From an uncultured Lachnospiraceae bacterium (GTDB lineage Bacteria > Bacillota > Clostridia > Lachnospirales > Lachnospiraceae), in assembly GCA_944381405.1 (NCBI GenBank), contig CALWLA010000018.1, positions 1 through 46,857 on the forward strand: 46,857 nt of DNA, read 5' to 3'. Below, in pieces: positions 23,424-31,543 of this stretch (its first letter is position 1; the number at the start of each line of letters is the position of its first letter). The position numbers and the translations under genes were made by a program. The notes beneath the pieces are model-generated. The model worked only from the letters and a program-made list of their open reading frames with translations, made no database searches and was not told the DNA's origin.

Positions 23424-24203
23424 ATGATACTGGCGATCGATATGGGCAACTCCAACATCAAGATCGGCGTCCTGGAGGACGAAGAGCATATGATCGAGGA
23501 GCGGGTCAGTACGGCCTATAACAAAACGAGCATGGAATATGCCATGGACATTACGGCGATCCTGGAGTTTCATGGAATCGACAAAAAACACATTGACGGA
23601 GCGATCCTCTCCTCCGTGGTGCCCCCTTTGACGGGCACCCTGCGGACAGCAGTCCGGAAGGTGCTGGGGAAAGCGCCGCTTCTGGTGCGGAGCAACCTCC
23701 ACATGCACATCGGCCTGTCCTCCATGAAATATCCGGAAAAGGTGGGGGCTGATCTGCTGGCAGGACTGGAGGCAGCTAGTCTTGCCTATCCCGGGGAGCC
23801 TGTGATCGTGGTGACCATGGGCACCGCCACCACCATGACGGTGCTGACAAAGGAACGGGAATATATCGGCGGCGTGATCCTGCCGGGCCTGCAGGTTTCC
23901 CTGAATTCCCTGAGCGTAGGAACCGCACAGCTTCCGGCCATCAGCCTGGAAAAACCGGGCCGGGTGATCGCAAACGAAACAGCGGAGTGTATGCGCAGCG
24001 GCATTTTATATGGAAACGCCGCCCAGATCGACGGGCTCATCAGCAGGATGGAGGAAGAGCTGGGGATGCCCTGCAGGGTGGTGGCCACCGGCGGACTGGC
24101 CCGGTTTGTGGTGCCTCTCTGCAGGCATAAGATCGTGCTGGACAAGTGGCTTTTGATGAAGGGGCTTCTGGCCCTCTACAGACAGAACGTACAGGAGGAG
24201 TGA
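23424..24203 (+). CDS. coaX: Type III pantothenate kinase-like protein (CoaX)
   Basis: A 259-aa member of the CoaX family, which phosphorylates pantothenate in the first step of coenzyme A synthesis. Seen are LAIDMGNSNIKIGVLED (phosphate-binding motif 1), AILSSVVPPLT, YPEKVGADLLAGLEAA with the catalytic Asp of the GAD motif, GGVILPGLQVSLNSL and the late ATGGLARFV. The second phosphate motif, normally DxGTA, reads TMGTATT, with Thr131 in place of the Asp; the usual Arg after GAD is Leu. These changes may alter or abolish kinase activity. It is 3 nt from coaBC, matching a CoA biosynthesis operon. The ATG follows AGGAAAGAAT. Confidence 0.88.
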   Translation: MILAIDMGNSNIKIGVLEDEEHMIEERVSTAYNKTSMEYAMDITAILEFHGIDKKHIDGAILSSVVPPLTGTLRTAVRKVLGKAPLLVRSNLHMHIGLSSMKYPEKVGADLLAGLEAASLAYPGEPVIVVTMGTATTMTVLTKEREYIGGVILPGLQVSLNSLSVGTAQLPAISLEKPGRVIANETAECMRSGILYGNAAQIDGLISRMEEELGMPCRVVATGGLARFVVPLCRHKIVLDKWLLMKGLLALYRQNVQEE

Positions 24204-24206
24204 TCG

Positions 24207-25493
24207 ATGCTGAAGGGAAAAACAGTGATCTTGGGGGTCAGCGGCGGCATTGCGGCCTATAAGGCGGCGGCCCTGGCTTCGGCTCTGAAGCAAGGTGGCG
24301 CAGAGGTATATGTGCTGATGACGGAGCATGCAAAGGAATTTATCGGACCGGCTACCTTTGAGGGGCTGACAGGACATCGGGTGATCTCCGATACCTTCCG
24401 CTCCGAGGAGTTTCTGATTCCCCATATCCGGCTGGCAGCCATGGCGGACCTGTTTTTGGTGGCTCCCGCTACGGCAAATATCATCGCAAAGCTTTCCGCA
24501 GGCATCGCGGACGATATGCTGACCTCCACCTTTATCGCCGCCACCTGCCCAAAGCTGGTGGTTCCGGCCATGAACGTCAATATGTATGAGAACCCTGCCA
24601 CCCAGGACAACCTGGACCGGCTGCGGCAGCGGGGCATCGTCGTGTTGGAGCCTGCGGTGGGACATCTGGCAGAGGGCTCCGTGGCCAGAGGAAAAATGCC
24701 GGAGCCCTCTGTGCTGTACCGGATGGCGGAATACATGATCGGCTGCAACAAGGATCTCGCAGGGAAAAAGATCCTGATCACCGCAGGCCCCACCCGGGAG
24801 CCTCTGGATCCGGTGCGGTATCTCACAAACCGCAGCACGGGAAAGATGGGCTATGCCCTGGCAAAGGCGGCGGCCATGCGGGGGGCGGAGACCGTTCTCG
24901 TCAGCGGCCCGGTCCATGACGCCGGAGACGGGGTGGACAACGCTCTGCTGACAGGGGGAGGCGGGAACGCCTCTGACAGCGTGCTGCTTCCCGCCGGGGT
25001 AAAACGGGTGCCGGTACAGACTGCGGCGGAAATGGCTGAGGCGGTCAAAAAAGAGAGCCGGGATGCGGACTGCGTGATCATGGCGGCAGCAGTGGCGGAT
25101 TTCCGCCCTCTGCGGCAGGAACCGGAAAAGATCAAAAAGGCAAAGCTAAAGCAGGAAACGGATCCGGAGACCGGCGTAAGGGGATATTCCCTTTCGTTGG
25201 AAAGGACCGAGGACATCCTGGCCTGGCTCGGGGCCCACAGGCAGCCGGGCCAGAAGCTGGCAGGCTTTTCCATGGAAACGGAGAACCTTCTGGAAAATTC
25301 CAGAAGGAAGCTTGTGGAAAAGCAGGTGGATCTGATCGCGGCCAACAGTCTGAAAAAAGCGGGCGCCGGATTTGGGACCGACACCAATATCGTCACCCTG
25401 ATCCGCCAGGAGGGAGAGCGGGAGCTTCCGCTCCTTTCCAAGGAGGAGACAGCCCAGGAGATCTTGAACGAGCTTTTTGCGGAAACGGAATAA
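24207..25493 (+). CDS. coaBC: Bifunctional phosphopantothenoylcysteine decarboxylase / phosphopantothenate-cysteine ligase
   Basis: A 428-aa CoaBC protein carrying out two successive steps of coenzyme A synthesis. The N-terminal FMN-dependent decarboxylase domain (1 to about 180) has GVSGGIAAYKAA, PHIRLA with the active-site His, APATANIIAKLSAGIADD, and PAMNVNMYENPATQ. The C-terminal ligase domain has ITAGPTREPLDPVRYLTNRSTGKMG and AAAVADFRP with KIKKAK. The flap motif normally containing the catalytic Cys (LACG) reads LAEGSVARGKMPEP, with Glu156 instead. An insertion of roughly 20 residues lies in the ligase domain after VSGPV. It is coupled to coaX by a 3-nt gap. Confidence 0.93.
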   Translation: MLKGKTVILGVSGGIAAYKAAALASALKQGGAEVYVLMTEHAKEFIGPATFEGLTGHRVISDTFRSEEFLIPHIRLAAMADLFLVAPATANIIAKLSAGIADDMLTSTFIAATCPKLVVPAMNVNMYENPATQDNLDRLRQRGIVVLEPAVGHLAEGSVARGKMPEPSVLYRMAEYMIGCNKDLAGKKILITAGPTREPLDPVRYLTNRSTGKMGYALAKAAAMRGAETVLVSGPVHDAGDGVDNALLTGGGGNASDSVLLPAGVKRVPVQTAAEMAEAVKKESRDADCVIMAAAVADFRPLRQEPEKIKKAKLKQETDPETGVRGYSLSLERTEDILAWLGAHRQPGQKLAGFSMETENLLENSRRKLVEKQVDLIAANSLKKAGAGFGTDTNIVTLIRQEGERELPLLSKEETAQEILNELFAETE

Positions 25494-25551
25494 CCGGAGC
25501 AGAAGCGCCGGAAAACAGGAATGATATAAGAAAACAGGAGTTACATCAAAC

Positions 25552-26262
25552 ATGAAAAGAAACCATCTGATACAGCTTTTTGCTGCTGCGGCATTGAGCG
25601 CCATGATGCTTTCCGGCTGCGGCGGCGCAGATGCGAAAGACGCGGCGGGAACCGGAACGACAGCTGCCGGGGAGGCTGCAGGAGACGAAGCCCCGGACAG
25701 CGCCCAGGGGGCGGAGACCGGAGCGGAAGAGGGGGAATGGACGGGAACCGCTATGCCGGAGATCACTCCCTTTGAGGAGGTGTTCAAGTCCTTTACCGCT
25801 GTGGATACAGAGGGCAACGAGGTCACCCAGGAGGTGTTTGCAGACTATGATCTCACCATGATCAACGTCTGGGGAACCTTCTGCGGTCCCTGTCTGAATG
25901 AGATGCCGGATCTGGGGCAGCTGAACAGGGAATATCAGGAGGCAGGAAAAAGCTTTCAGATCGTGGGCATGGTGATCGACGCCTTCCGGGTAGACGAGGA
26001 GGGAAATATCGCTGTGGACGACAGCATGGTGGAGACAGCCAAGGATCTGATCGCCCAGACCGGAGCAGATTATCTCCACATCGTTCCTGCCGGAGGCTTT
26101 GCCTACAGCCTAGTGATATCAGGAGAAGTGCAGGCGGTCCCCGTAACGATCTTTGTTGACAGCCAGGGCAATATCGTGGACCGGCCCATTGCCGGATCCA
26201 GGTCAAAGGAAAACTGGCAGACGATCATAGACGAAAAGCTGGAGCAGACAGGCAATGAATAA
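25552..26262 (+). CDS. TlpA-like thioredoxin-fold lipoprotein
   Basis: A 236-aa exported lipoprotein (signal ending MLSGCGG) with an Ala/Gly/Glu-rich linker to about residue 65 and a thioredoxin-like domain after it. The redox motif is WGTFCGPC, with Cys111 and Cys114, and the cis-proline region is [14 protein letters not shown]. It should act outside the membrane as a disulfide reductase or oxidase of the TlpA/ResA type. Its stop overlaps the start of a CXXC microprotein gene (26255) by 8 bp, a coupling seen with CD1871A-type genes. The ATG is preceded by CAGGAGTTACATCAAAC. Confidence 0.9.
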   Translation: MKRNHLIQLFAAAALSAMMLSGCGGADAKDAAGTGTTAAGEAAGDEAPDSAQGAETGAEEGEWTGTAMPEITPFEEVFKSFTAVDTEGNEVTQEVFADYDLTMINVWGTFCGPCLNEMPDLGQLNREYQEAGKSFQIVGMVIDAFRVDEEGNIAVDDSMVETAKDLIAQTGADYLHIVPAGGFAYSLVISGEVQAVPVTIFVDSQGNIVDRPIAGSRSKENWQTIIDEKLEQTGNE

Positions 26263-26410
26263 GCTATTGCAAAACAGAAGAGGGCTTTTATGGCTTGGGC
26301 TGGCCCTTCTGGCAGCCCTTATGATCGCAGGGGGCGTCCTTTCCGGAGAGGCCGCTGTGGTATACCGGAAGGCCTCCATGATCTGCATGGAATGCATCGG
26401 AATCGGCTGA
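26255..26410 (+). CDS. CD1871A-type CXXC microprotein (51 aa)
   Basis: A 51-aa protein that overlaps the end of the TlpA-like gene by 8 bp. It has a basic N-terminus ([10 protein letters not shown]), one transmembrane helix ([19 protein letters not shown]) and the C-terminal tail [15 protein letters not shown] with Cys44 and Cys47. I recognise this ending as the CD1871A family of CXXC microproteins of Clostridia, which typically neighbour a thioredoxin-like lipoprotein and a 4Fe-4S membrane protein. Only the lipoprotein is present here. The tail should face outside, so it may exchange electrons with the upstream protein. Translational coupling is near certain. It is short, but context and the motif support it well. 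Confidence 0.85.
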   Translation: MNKLLQNRRGLLWLGLALLAALMIAGGVLSGEAAVVYRKASMICMECIGIG

Positions 26411-26437
26411 GCCGTCCCGGCCGCCGGCGCTTTTTGC

Positions 26438-26466
26438 TTGTGCAAAGGATTTTTTTGTTATATAGT
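26438..26466 (+). promoter_or_regulatory. Probable promoter of prfC
   Basis: TTGTGC (26438-26443), 17-bp spacer, TATAGT (26461-26466), about 32 bp upstream of the ATG at 26498. Confidence 0.6.
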
Positions 26467-26497
26467 ATTGAACGGTAAGAAATAAGGACGGTAATAT

Positions 26498-28099
26498 ATG
26501 GATAATCAGACAGAACTCAGAAAAGAAATAGAACGCCGCAGGACCTTTGCCATTATTTCCCATCCTGACGCGGGAAAGACCACTCTGACGGAAAAATTCC
26601 TTCTTTACGGAGGAGCCATCAATCTGGCAGGTACGGTAAAGGGCAGAAAGGCGGCAAAGCATGCGGTTTCCGACTGGATGGAGATCGAAAAGGAAAGAGG
26701 TATCTCCGTAACCTCCTCCGCCATGCAGTTCGAATATGACGGAAAGGTGATCAATATCCTGGACACCCCGGGACACCAGGATTTCTCCGAGGACACCTAC
26801 CGGACCCTGATGGCGGCGGATTCCGCTGTCATGGTCATCGACGGCTCCAAGGGCGTGGAGGCCCAGACCATCAAGCTCTTCAAGGTCTGCGTCATGCGGG
26901 GGATCCCCATCTTCACCTTTATCAACAAGTTTGACCGGGAAGCCAGGGACCCCTTTGAGCTTCTTTCCGAGATCGAGGAGGTGCTGGGCATTCATACCTC
27001 CCCGGTGAACTGGCCCATCGGCTGCGGCAAGAATTTCAAGGGCGTCTATGAGCGGGATGAACAGCGCATCATCACCTTCAAGGCGGAAATGGGCGGCGCA
27101 AAGGAGCTGGAGACCCATACCTATGATCTGACGGAGGAAGGCCTTTCAGATGTCATCGGCTTCCAGAACTACCAGCAGCTTCAGGAGGACATCGAGCTTC
27201 TGGACGGAGCTGCCGACGAGCTGGACATCGAAAAGGTGCGGGCAGGCAAGCTGTCTCCCGTATTCTTCGGTTCAGCCCTGACCAATTTCGGCGTGGAGCC
27301 CTTCCTGAAGCATTTCTTGCAGATGACCACGCCGCCGCTGCCCAGAAAGAGCGATCAGGGGGAGATCGATCCGGTGACGGAGCCCTTCTCCGCCTTTGTC
27401 TTCAAGATCCAGGCCAACATGAACAAGGCCCACCGGGACAGGATCGCCTTTATGCGCATCTGCTCCGGCGAATATGAGGCCGGCATGGAGGTCAACCATG
27501 TGCAGGGCGGCAGAAAGATCCGCCTTACCATGCCTACCCAGATGATGGCCGACGAGCGGCAGATCATCCAGAAGGCCTATGCGGGAGATATCATCGGCGT
27601 TTTCGACCCGGGCATTTACAGCATAGGCGACACCCTTTGCGCCTCCGGCAGAAAATTCTGCTACGAGGGCATCCCCACCTTTGCCCCGGAGCATTTCGCC
27701 AGGGTGCGGCAGGTGGATACCATGAAGCGCAAGCAGTTTTTGAAGGGCGTTCTGCAGATCGCCCAGGAGGGCGCGATCCAGATCTTCCAGGAGTTCAACA
27801 CGGGCATGGAGGAGATCATCGTGGGCGTGGTAGGCGTGCTGCAGTTCGAGGTGCTGACCTACCGCCTGAAGAGCGAGTACAACGTAGAGGTCAACCTGGA
27901 AATGCTGCCCTACGAATACATCCGATGGGTGGAGAATCCCACGGAGATCAATCTGGACAAGCTGAACGGCACCAGCGATATGAAGAAGGTCAAGGACTTA
28001 AAGGACAATCCGCTGCTGCTCTTTGCCCATGAATGGAGCGTGCGGATGGTTCTGGAGCGGAATGAGGGCCTGAAGCTGTCGGAGTTCGGACGGAACTAA
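26498..28099 (+). CDS. prfC: Peptide chain release factor 3
   Basis: A 533-aa translational GTPase, RF3, which helps RF1 and RF2 leave the ribosome after termination. GTPase motifs are complete: SHPDAGKTTLTEK (G1), KERGISVTSSAM (G2 region), DTPGHQDFSEDTY (G3) and NKFDREARDP (G4). The characteristic RF3 insert NWPIGCGKNFKGVYER and the domain 2/3 stretch QFEVLTYRLKSEYNVE are present, and the length is that of the family. It stands as its own unit with a promoter upstream; a 27-bp repeat block follows it. Confidence 0.97.
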   Translation: MDNQTELRKEIERRRTFAIISHPDAGKTTLTEKFLLYGGAINLAGTVKGRKAAKHAVSDWMEIEKERGISVTSSAMQFEYDGKVINILDTPGHQDFSEDTYRTLMAADSAVMVIDGSKGVEAQTIKLFKVCVMRGIPIFTFINKFDREARDPFELLSEIEEVLGIHTSPVNWPIGCGKNFKGVYERDEQRIITFKAEMGGAKELETHTYDLTEEGLSDVIGFQNYQQLQEDIELLDGAADELDIEKVRAGKLSPVFFGSALTNFGVEPFLKHFLQMTTPPLPRKSDQGEIDPVTEPFSAFVFKIQANMNKAHRDRIAFMRICSGEYEAGMEVNHVQGGRKIRLTMPTQMMADERQIIQKAYAGDIIGVFDPGIYSIGDTLCASGRKFCYEGIPTFAPEHFARVRQVDTMKRKQFLKGVLQIAQEGAIQIFQEFNTGMEEIIVGVVGVLQFEVLTYRLKSEYNVEVNLEMLPYEYIRWVENPTEINLDKLNGTSDMKKVKDLKDNPLLLFAHEWSVRMVLERNEGLKLSEFGRN

Positions 28100-28107
28100 G
28101 GTCCGGC

Positions 28108-28208
28108 GGCATCCGGCAGCGGGCATAAGAGAACGGCACCCGGAAGCGGGTGTAAGAGAGCGCTACAGGCGAACGGCGCAAGAGAACGCCGTCAGGCGAA
28201 CATACATC
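28108..28208 (+). repeat. Imperfect 27-bp tandem repeats before the dipeptidase gene
   Basis: Units at 28108-28134, 28135-28161 and 28162-28187, with a partial unit to about 28208. They share a pattern of GGC-NNCCGG-AGCGGG-NNTAAGAGAAC. The second unit forms a perfect hairpin CACCCG-GAAG-CGGGTG and the third spans ACGGCG/CGCCGT. The block fills the gap between prfC and the dipeptidase gene. It differs in sequence from the GCCGTG repeats. Confidence 0.7.
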
Positions 28209-28236
28209 TTTTTTCAGTAACAGCAGGAGGCAGAAA

Positions 28237-29661
28237 ATGGATATCAAAGAGAAGATCAGCAGCTATATCGATGAGCATGCAGAAGAAATGGTGGCAGATA
28301 CCATGGAGCTTTGCCGCATCAATTCCGTAAAGGGCGAGGCAGAGCCCGGGATGCCCTTTGGAAAGGGCCCCAGCGAGGCCCTGGCAAAGGCGGCGGAGAT
28401 CTGCGGAAAGTATGGCTTTTCTGTTACCAATTACGATAACTATGTGATCACCGCGGACATGAACGACAAGGATCGCCATCTGGATATCCTGGCCCACATG
28501 GACGTGGTGGCAGCAGGAACCGGCTGGACCGTGACGGAGCCCTTTGACCCCATCATCAAGGACGGAAGAATCTACGGCCGGGGCAGCTCCGACGACAAGG
28601 GACCGGCCATGGCGGCCCTTTATGCCATGCGGGCGGTCAAGGAGCTGGGCCTGCCCCTGTCCAAAAACTGCCGTCTGATCCTGGGAGCAGACGAGGAGTG
28701 CGGCTCCTCGGATATCGCATATTATTATGGAAAGGAGCCGGAGGCGGAAATGACCTTCAGCCCCGATTCCGAATTCCCCCTTTACAATGTGGAAAAGGGA
28801 CAGTACCGGGCAGATATCCATAAGGAGTTTACGGATCAGGGCAACGGAGCAGTGCTGCTGGCCCTGGAGGGGGGCACCACCGTCAACATCGTGCCGGGCA
28901 AGGCCTTTGCACTGGTACGGGGCGTTTCCCAGGCAGACCTGGAGGCGGCCTGCGTAAGGACCGCAGAGGAGACCGGCGTCCATTTTGAGATCGAAAAGGA
29001 AGAAGAGGACGGATTTTCCATCTACGAGACCTATCGGATCCTGGCAGAGGGCAAGGGTGCCCACGCTTCCACTCCAGAGGAGGGAAAGAATGCGGCGCTG
29101 GCGACCCTGAAGCTGGTGCTGGCCCTGCCCCTTTCCGACTGCCAGCAGATGGATGCCCTGCGGAAGCTCTGGGAGCTTTTCCCCTACGGAGACCATTACG
29201 GAAAGGCGCTGGGCGTGGCGCTTTCCGACGAGCTTTCCGGAAACACCACCCTGTCTCTCAATATCCTGAAGGTGGACGAGCATTCCCTTTACGCAAAGTT
29301 CGACGCCAGGACCTGCGTGGCTGCCGATGAGAAAAACACCGTGGAGCCGGGAGCAAAGCGGCTGGAAGAGGCTGGCTTTACCGCGGAGACCGCTTTCAAT
29401 CCGCCTCATGTGGTAGACGCGGACAGCGATTTTGTCAAGACCCTCCTGTCCTGCTACGAGCAGGTGACCGGAGAGCCGGGAAAAACAGCCTCCATGGGCG
29501 GCGGCACCTATGTGCATGAATTAAAGAGAGGCGTTGCCTTCGGCGCGGTGGGAGAGTTTACCGATACCCATATGCACGGACCGGATGAATTCATGGTCAT
29601 CGAGGAGCTGAAGACCGCCGCCAAGATCTTTGCGCTTTCCATTGCGGAGCTGTGCAGATAA
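28237..29661 (+). CDS. Sapep/PepV-type M20 dipeptidase
   Basis: A 474-aa metallopeptidase of family M20 (PepV, Sapep subgroup), a cytoplasmic enzyme that cleaves dipeptides and needs zinc or manganese. Metal-binding signatures are LDILAHMDVVAAG (His-x-Asp), the bridging Asp in GRGSSDDKGPAM, DEECGSSD (catalytic Glu and ligand), FSPDSEFP, and a late His in DTHMHGPDEF. The lid domain sits between about residues 190 and 385. The length is normal. A GCAGGAGGCAG site precedes the ATG. It is followed directly by hairpin repeats and metN; peptide-derived methionine uptake and use would be a sensible grouping but this is inference. Confidence 0.93.
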   Translation: MDIKEKISSYIDEHAEEMVADTMELCRINSVKGEAEPGMPFGKGPSEALAKAAEICGKYGFSVTNYDNYVITADMNDKDRHLDILAHMDVVAAGTGWTVTEPFDPIIKDGRIYGRGSSDDKGPAMAALYAMRAVKELGLPLSKNCRLILGADEECGSSDIAYYYGKEPEAEMTFSPDSEFPLYNVEKGQYRADIHKEFTDQGNGAVLLALEGGTTVNIVPGKAFALVRGVSQADLEAACVRTAEETGVHFEIEKEEEDGFSIYETYRILAEGKGAHASTPEEGKNAALATLKLVLALPLSDCQQMDALRKLWELFPYGDHYGKALGVALSDELSGNTTLSLNILKVDEHSLYAKFDARTCVAADEKNTVEPGAKRLEEAGFTAETAFNPPHVVDADSDFVKTLLSCYEQVTGEPGKTASMGGGTYVHELKRGVAFGAVGEFTDTHMHGPDEFMVIEELKTAAKIFALSIAELCR

Positions 29662-29666
29662 CGGAG

Positions 29667-29790
29667 GGCAACAAGGAGGAGCGCCGTAGAACGGCATACC
29701 TATATGCCGTGGAAAACACGGCAACAAGGAGGTAACGCCGTAGAACGGCATACCTGTATGCCGTGAAAAACACGGCAACAAGGAGGAAAC
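29667..29790 (+). repeat. Tandem hairpin/SD leader repeat, locus 2 (2 x 54 bp plus a partial)
   Basis: Units at 29683-29736 and 29737-29790 with period 54, preceded by a partial copy (GGCAACAAGGAGG, 29667-29679). Each unit has GCCG-TAGAA-CGGC, then TGCCGTG-GAAAA/AAAAA-CACGGCA, then ACAAGGAGG. The last unit's AAGGAGG is the ribosome binding site of metN (start 29793). The layout matches the loci at 8384 and 35742, but the first stem has a different sequence that still pairs. Confidence 0.85.
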
Positions 29791-29792
29791 CA

Positions 29793-30791
29793 ATGGCGGA
29801 AAACATGATAGAGCTCCGGGAGCTGGGAAAAACCTTCAACACGGCAAACGGTTCGGTGACAGCCCTGGAGAATATCAACCTTACCATAGAAAAGGGGGAG
29901 ATCTTCGGCATCATCGGCCTGTCCGGCGCCGGAAAATCAACCCTGGTACGATGCATCAACTATCTGGAGGTGCCCACCTCCGGCTCCGTGATCTTCCAGG
30001 GAAAGAACCTGGGGACCCTGAAGGAGCAGGAGCTGCGGGAGGCCCGGCGGGAAATGAGCATGATCTTTCAGCAGTTCAATCTGCTGGCCCAGCGGAACGT
30101 GCTGCGGAACGTGACCTTTCCCCTGGAGCTTTCAGGGACCCCCAAGGCGGAGGCCCGGGAACGGGCCATGGAGCTTTTGAAGATGGTAGGCCTGGAGGAC
30201 CGGGCCAAGGCTTATCCGGCGCAGCTGTCCGGCGGACAGAAGCAGCGGGTGGCCATTGCCAGGGCCCTGGCCACAAGGCCCAAGGTGTTGCTGTGCGATG
30301 AGGCCACCTCGGCCCTGGATCCCAACACCACAAAGCAGATCCTGGAGCTTTTGAAGCGCATCAATCAGGAGCTGGGCGTCACGGTCATCGTCATCACCCA
30401 CGAGATGTCCGTCATCGAGGCCATCTGCGGCAGAGTGGCCATCATCGATCAGAGCCACATCGCCGAGGAGGGGCCGGTGGCGAAGATCTTCTCAGAGCCC
30501 AAGACCCGAATCGGTAAGCAGCTGATCCTGGGAGATGCCGGAAAGAACGTGGAGTTCGGCGAGCGGAAGGTGCGCCTGGTATTTGACGGAAACGTTTCCC
30601 AGGAGCCGGTGATCTCCAACCTGGTGATGACCTGCAAGACGCCGGTGAACATCGTCTTCGCCAACATCAAGGAGATCAATGGAAAATCCTTCGGCCAGAT
30701 GGTGCTGGAGCTGCCTGCGGATGAAACGGAGCGCAGCAGGGCCCTGCATTTTCTTGCGGCAAACAAGATCCCTTACGAGGAGGTGCGCTAA
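29793..30791 (+). CDS. metN: Methionine ABC transporter, ATP-binding subunit
   Basis: A 332-aa ATPase of the MetNIQ importer for methionine. Walker A is GLSGAGKST, the signature motif is QLSGGQKQRVAIARAL, and Walker B is VLLCDEATSALDPNT. The C-terminal 75 residues form the NIL domain (RLVFDGNVSQEPVISNL), which in MetN binds methionine and inhibits transport allosterically. The start is the ATG at 29793 because AAGGAGG lies 7 nt upstream, inside the last leader repeat. An upstream in-frame ATG would translate part of the repeat. metI follows with no gap. Confidence 0.95.
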   Translation: MAENMIELRELGKTFNTANGSVTALENINLTIEKGEIFGIIGLSGAGKSTLVRCINYLEVPTSGSVIFQGKNLGTLKEQELREARREMSMIFQQFNLLAQRNVLRNVTFPLELSGTPKAEARERAMELLKMVGLEDRAKAYPAQLSGGQKQRVAIARALATRPKVLLCDEATSALDPNTTKQILELLKRINQELGVTVIVITHEMSVIEAICGRVAIIDQSHIAEEGPVAKIFSEPKTRIGKQLILGDAGKNVEFGERKVRLVFDGNVSQEPVISNLVMTCKTPVNIVFANIKEINGKSFGQMVLELPADETERSRALHFLAANKIPYEEVR

Positions 30792-31451
30792 ATGAACGCT
30801 GAAATGATCCCCATGATGTGGGAAGGGGTGCTGGAAACCCTCTATATGACCCTGTGGTCCACGGGACTGGCGTATCTGATCGGTATCCCCCTGGGCGTGA
30901 TCTTAGTGGTCACGGAGGAGGGCGGGATCCGTCCGGTGAAGCCGCTCCACGACGTACTGGGATTTTTCGTGAATATCTTCCGTTCCATTCCCTTTATCAT
31001 CCTGCTGTTTCTGATGCTGCCCCTGACTCTTTTGCTGGTGGGCACCCAGATCGGCTCCATCGCCATCATTCCGCCTCTGACCGCTTCTGCGGCTCCCTAT
31101 GTGGCGAGAATGGTGGAAAGCTCCTTAAAGGAAGTGGATTCCGGCGTGATCGAAGCGGCGAAATCCATGGGAGCCAGCACCTGGCAGATCATCTGGAAGG
31201 TGCTGCTTCCGGAGGCAAAGCCATCCCTGCTTTTGGGGGCGGCCATCGTTATGACCACCATCCTGGGATACACGGCCATGGCGGGCATGTGCGGAGGCGG
31301 CGGCCTTGGCGCCATCGCCGCCAACTACGGCTATTACCGCTGGCAGGCAGATGTGATGATCGTGGCGACGGTGCTGCTGGTGGTGATCGTGCAGATCATC
31401 CAGGAGCTCTGGACCAGAGGCGCAAAGGCCTCAGACAAGCGCATCCGCTGA
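30792..31451 (+). CDS. metI: Methionine ABC transporter, permease subunit
   Basis: A 219-aa permease with five predicted transmembrane helices. The EAA-type coupling loop is EAAKSMGASTWQIIWKVLLPEA, followed by the family's LGYTAMAGMCGGGGLGAIA, where other MetI proteins have AGAIGGGGLG. It starts on the base after the metN stop and precedes metQ. It forms the membrane channel for methionine. Confidence 0.95.
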   Translation: MNAEMIPMMWEGVLETLYMTLWSTGLAYLIGIPLGVILVVTEEGGIRPVKPLHDVLGFFVNIFRSIPFIILLFLMLPLTLLLVGTQIGSIAIIPPLTASAAPYVARMVESSLKEVDSGVIEAAKSMGASTWQIIWKVLLPEAKPSLLLGAAIVMTTILGYTAMAGMCGGGGLGAIAANYGYYRWQADVMIVATVLLVVIVQIIQELWTRGAKASDKRIR

Positions 31452-31543
31452 TCCCGGTCTCGTTGAGGTTGAACGTCAGAGGCGTTTGATATAAAAGCTA
31501 TGAACTGCCAGAAGGCAGGAACATTTTGAGGAGGAAAACGATT

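Noticed and set aside
28192-29517. Long minus-strand frame opposite the M20 dipeptidase.
   Set aside because: Antisense shadow; the plus strand carries complete metal-binding motifs.
29662-29792. SAM riboswitch or T-box ahead of metNIQ.
   Set aside because: The gap is filled by the GCCGTG repeats; there is no SAM-I core or T-box (AGGGTGGNACCGCG-type) sequence.
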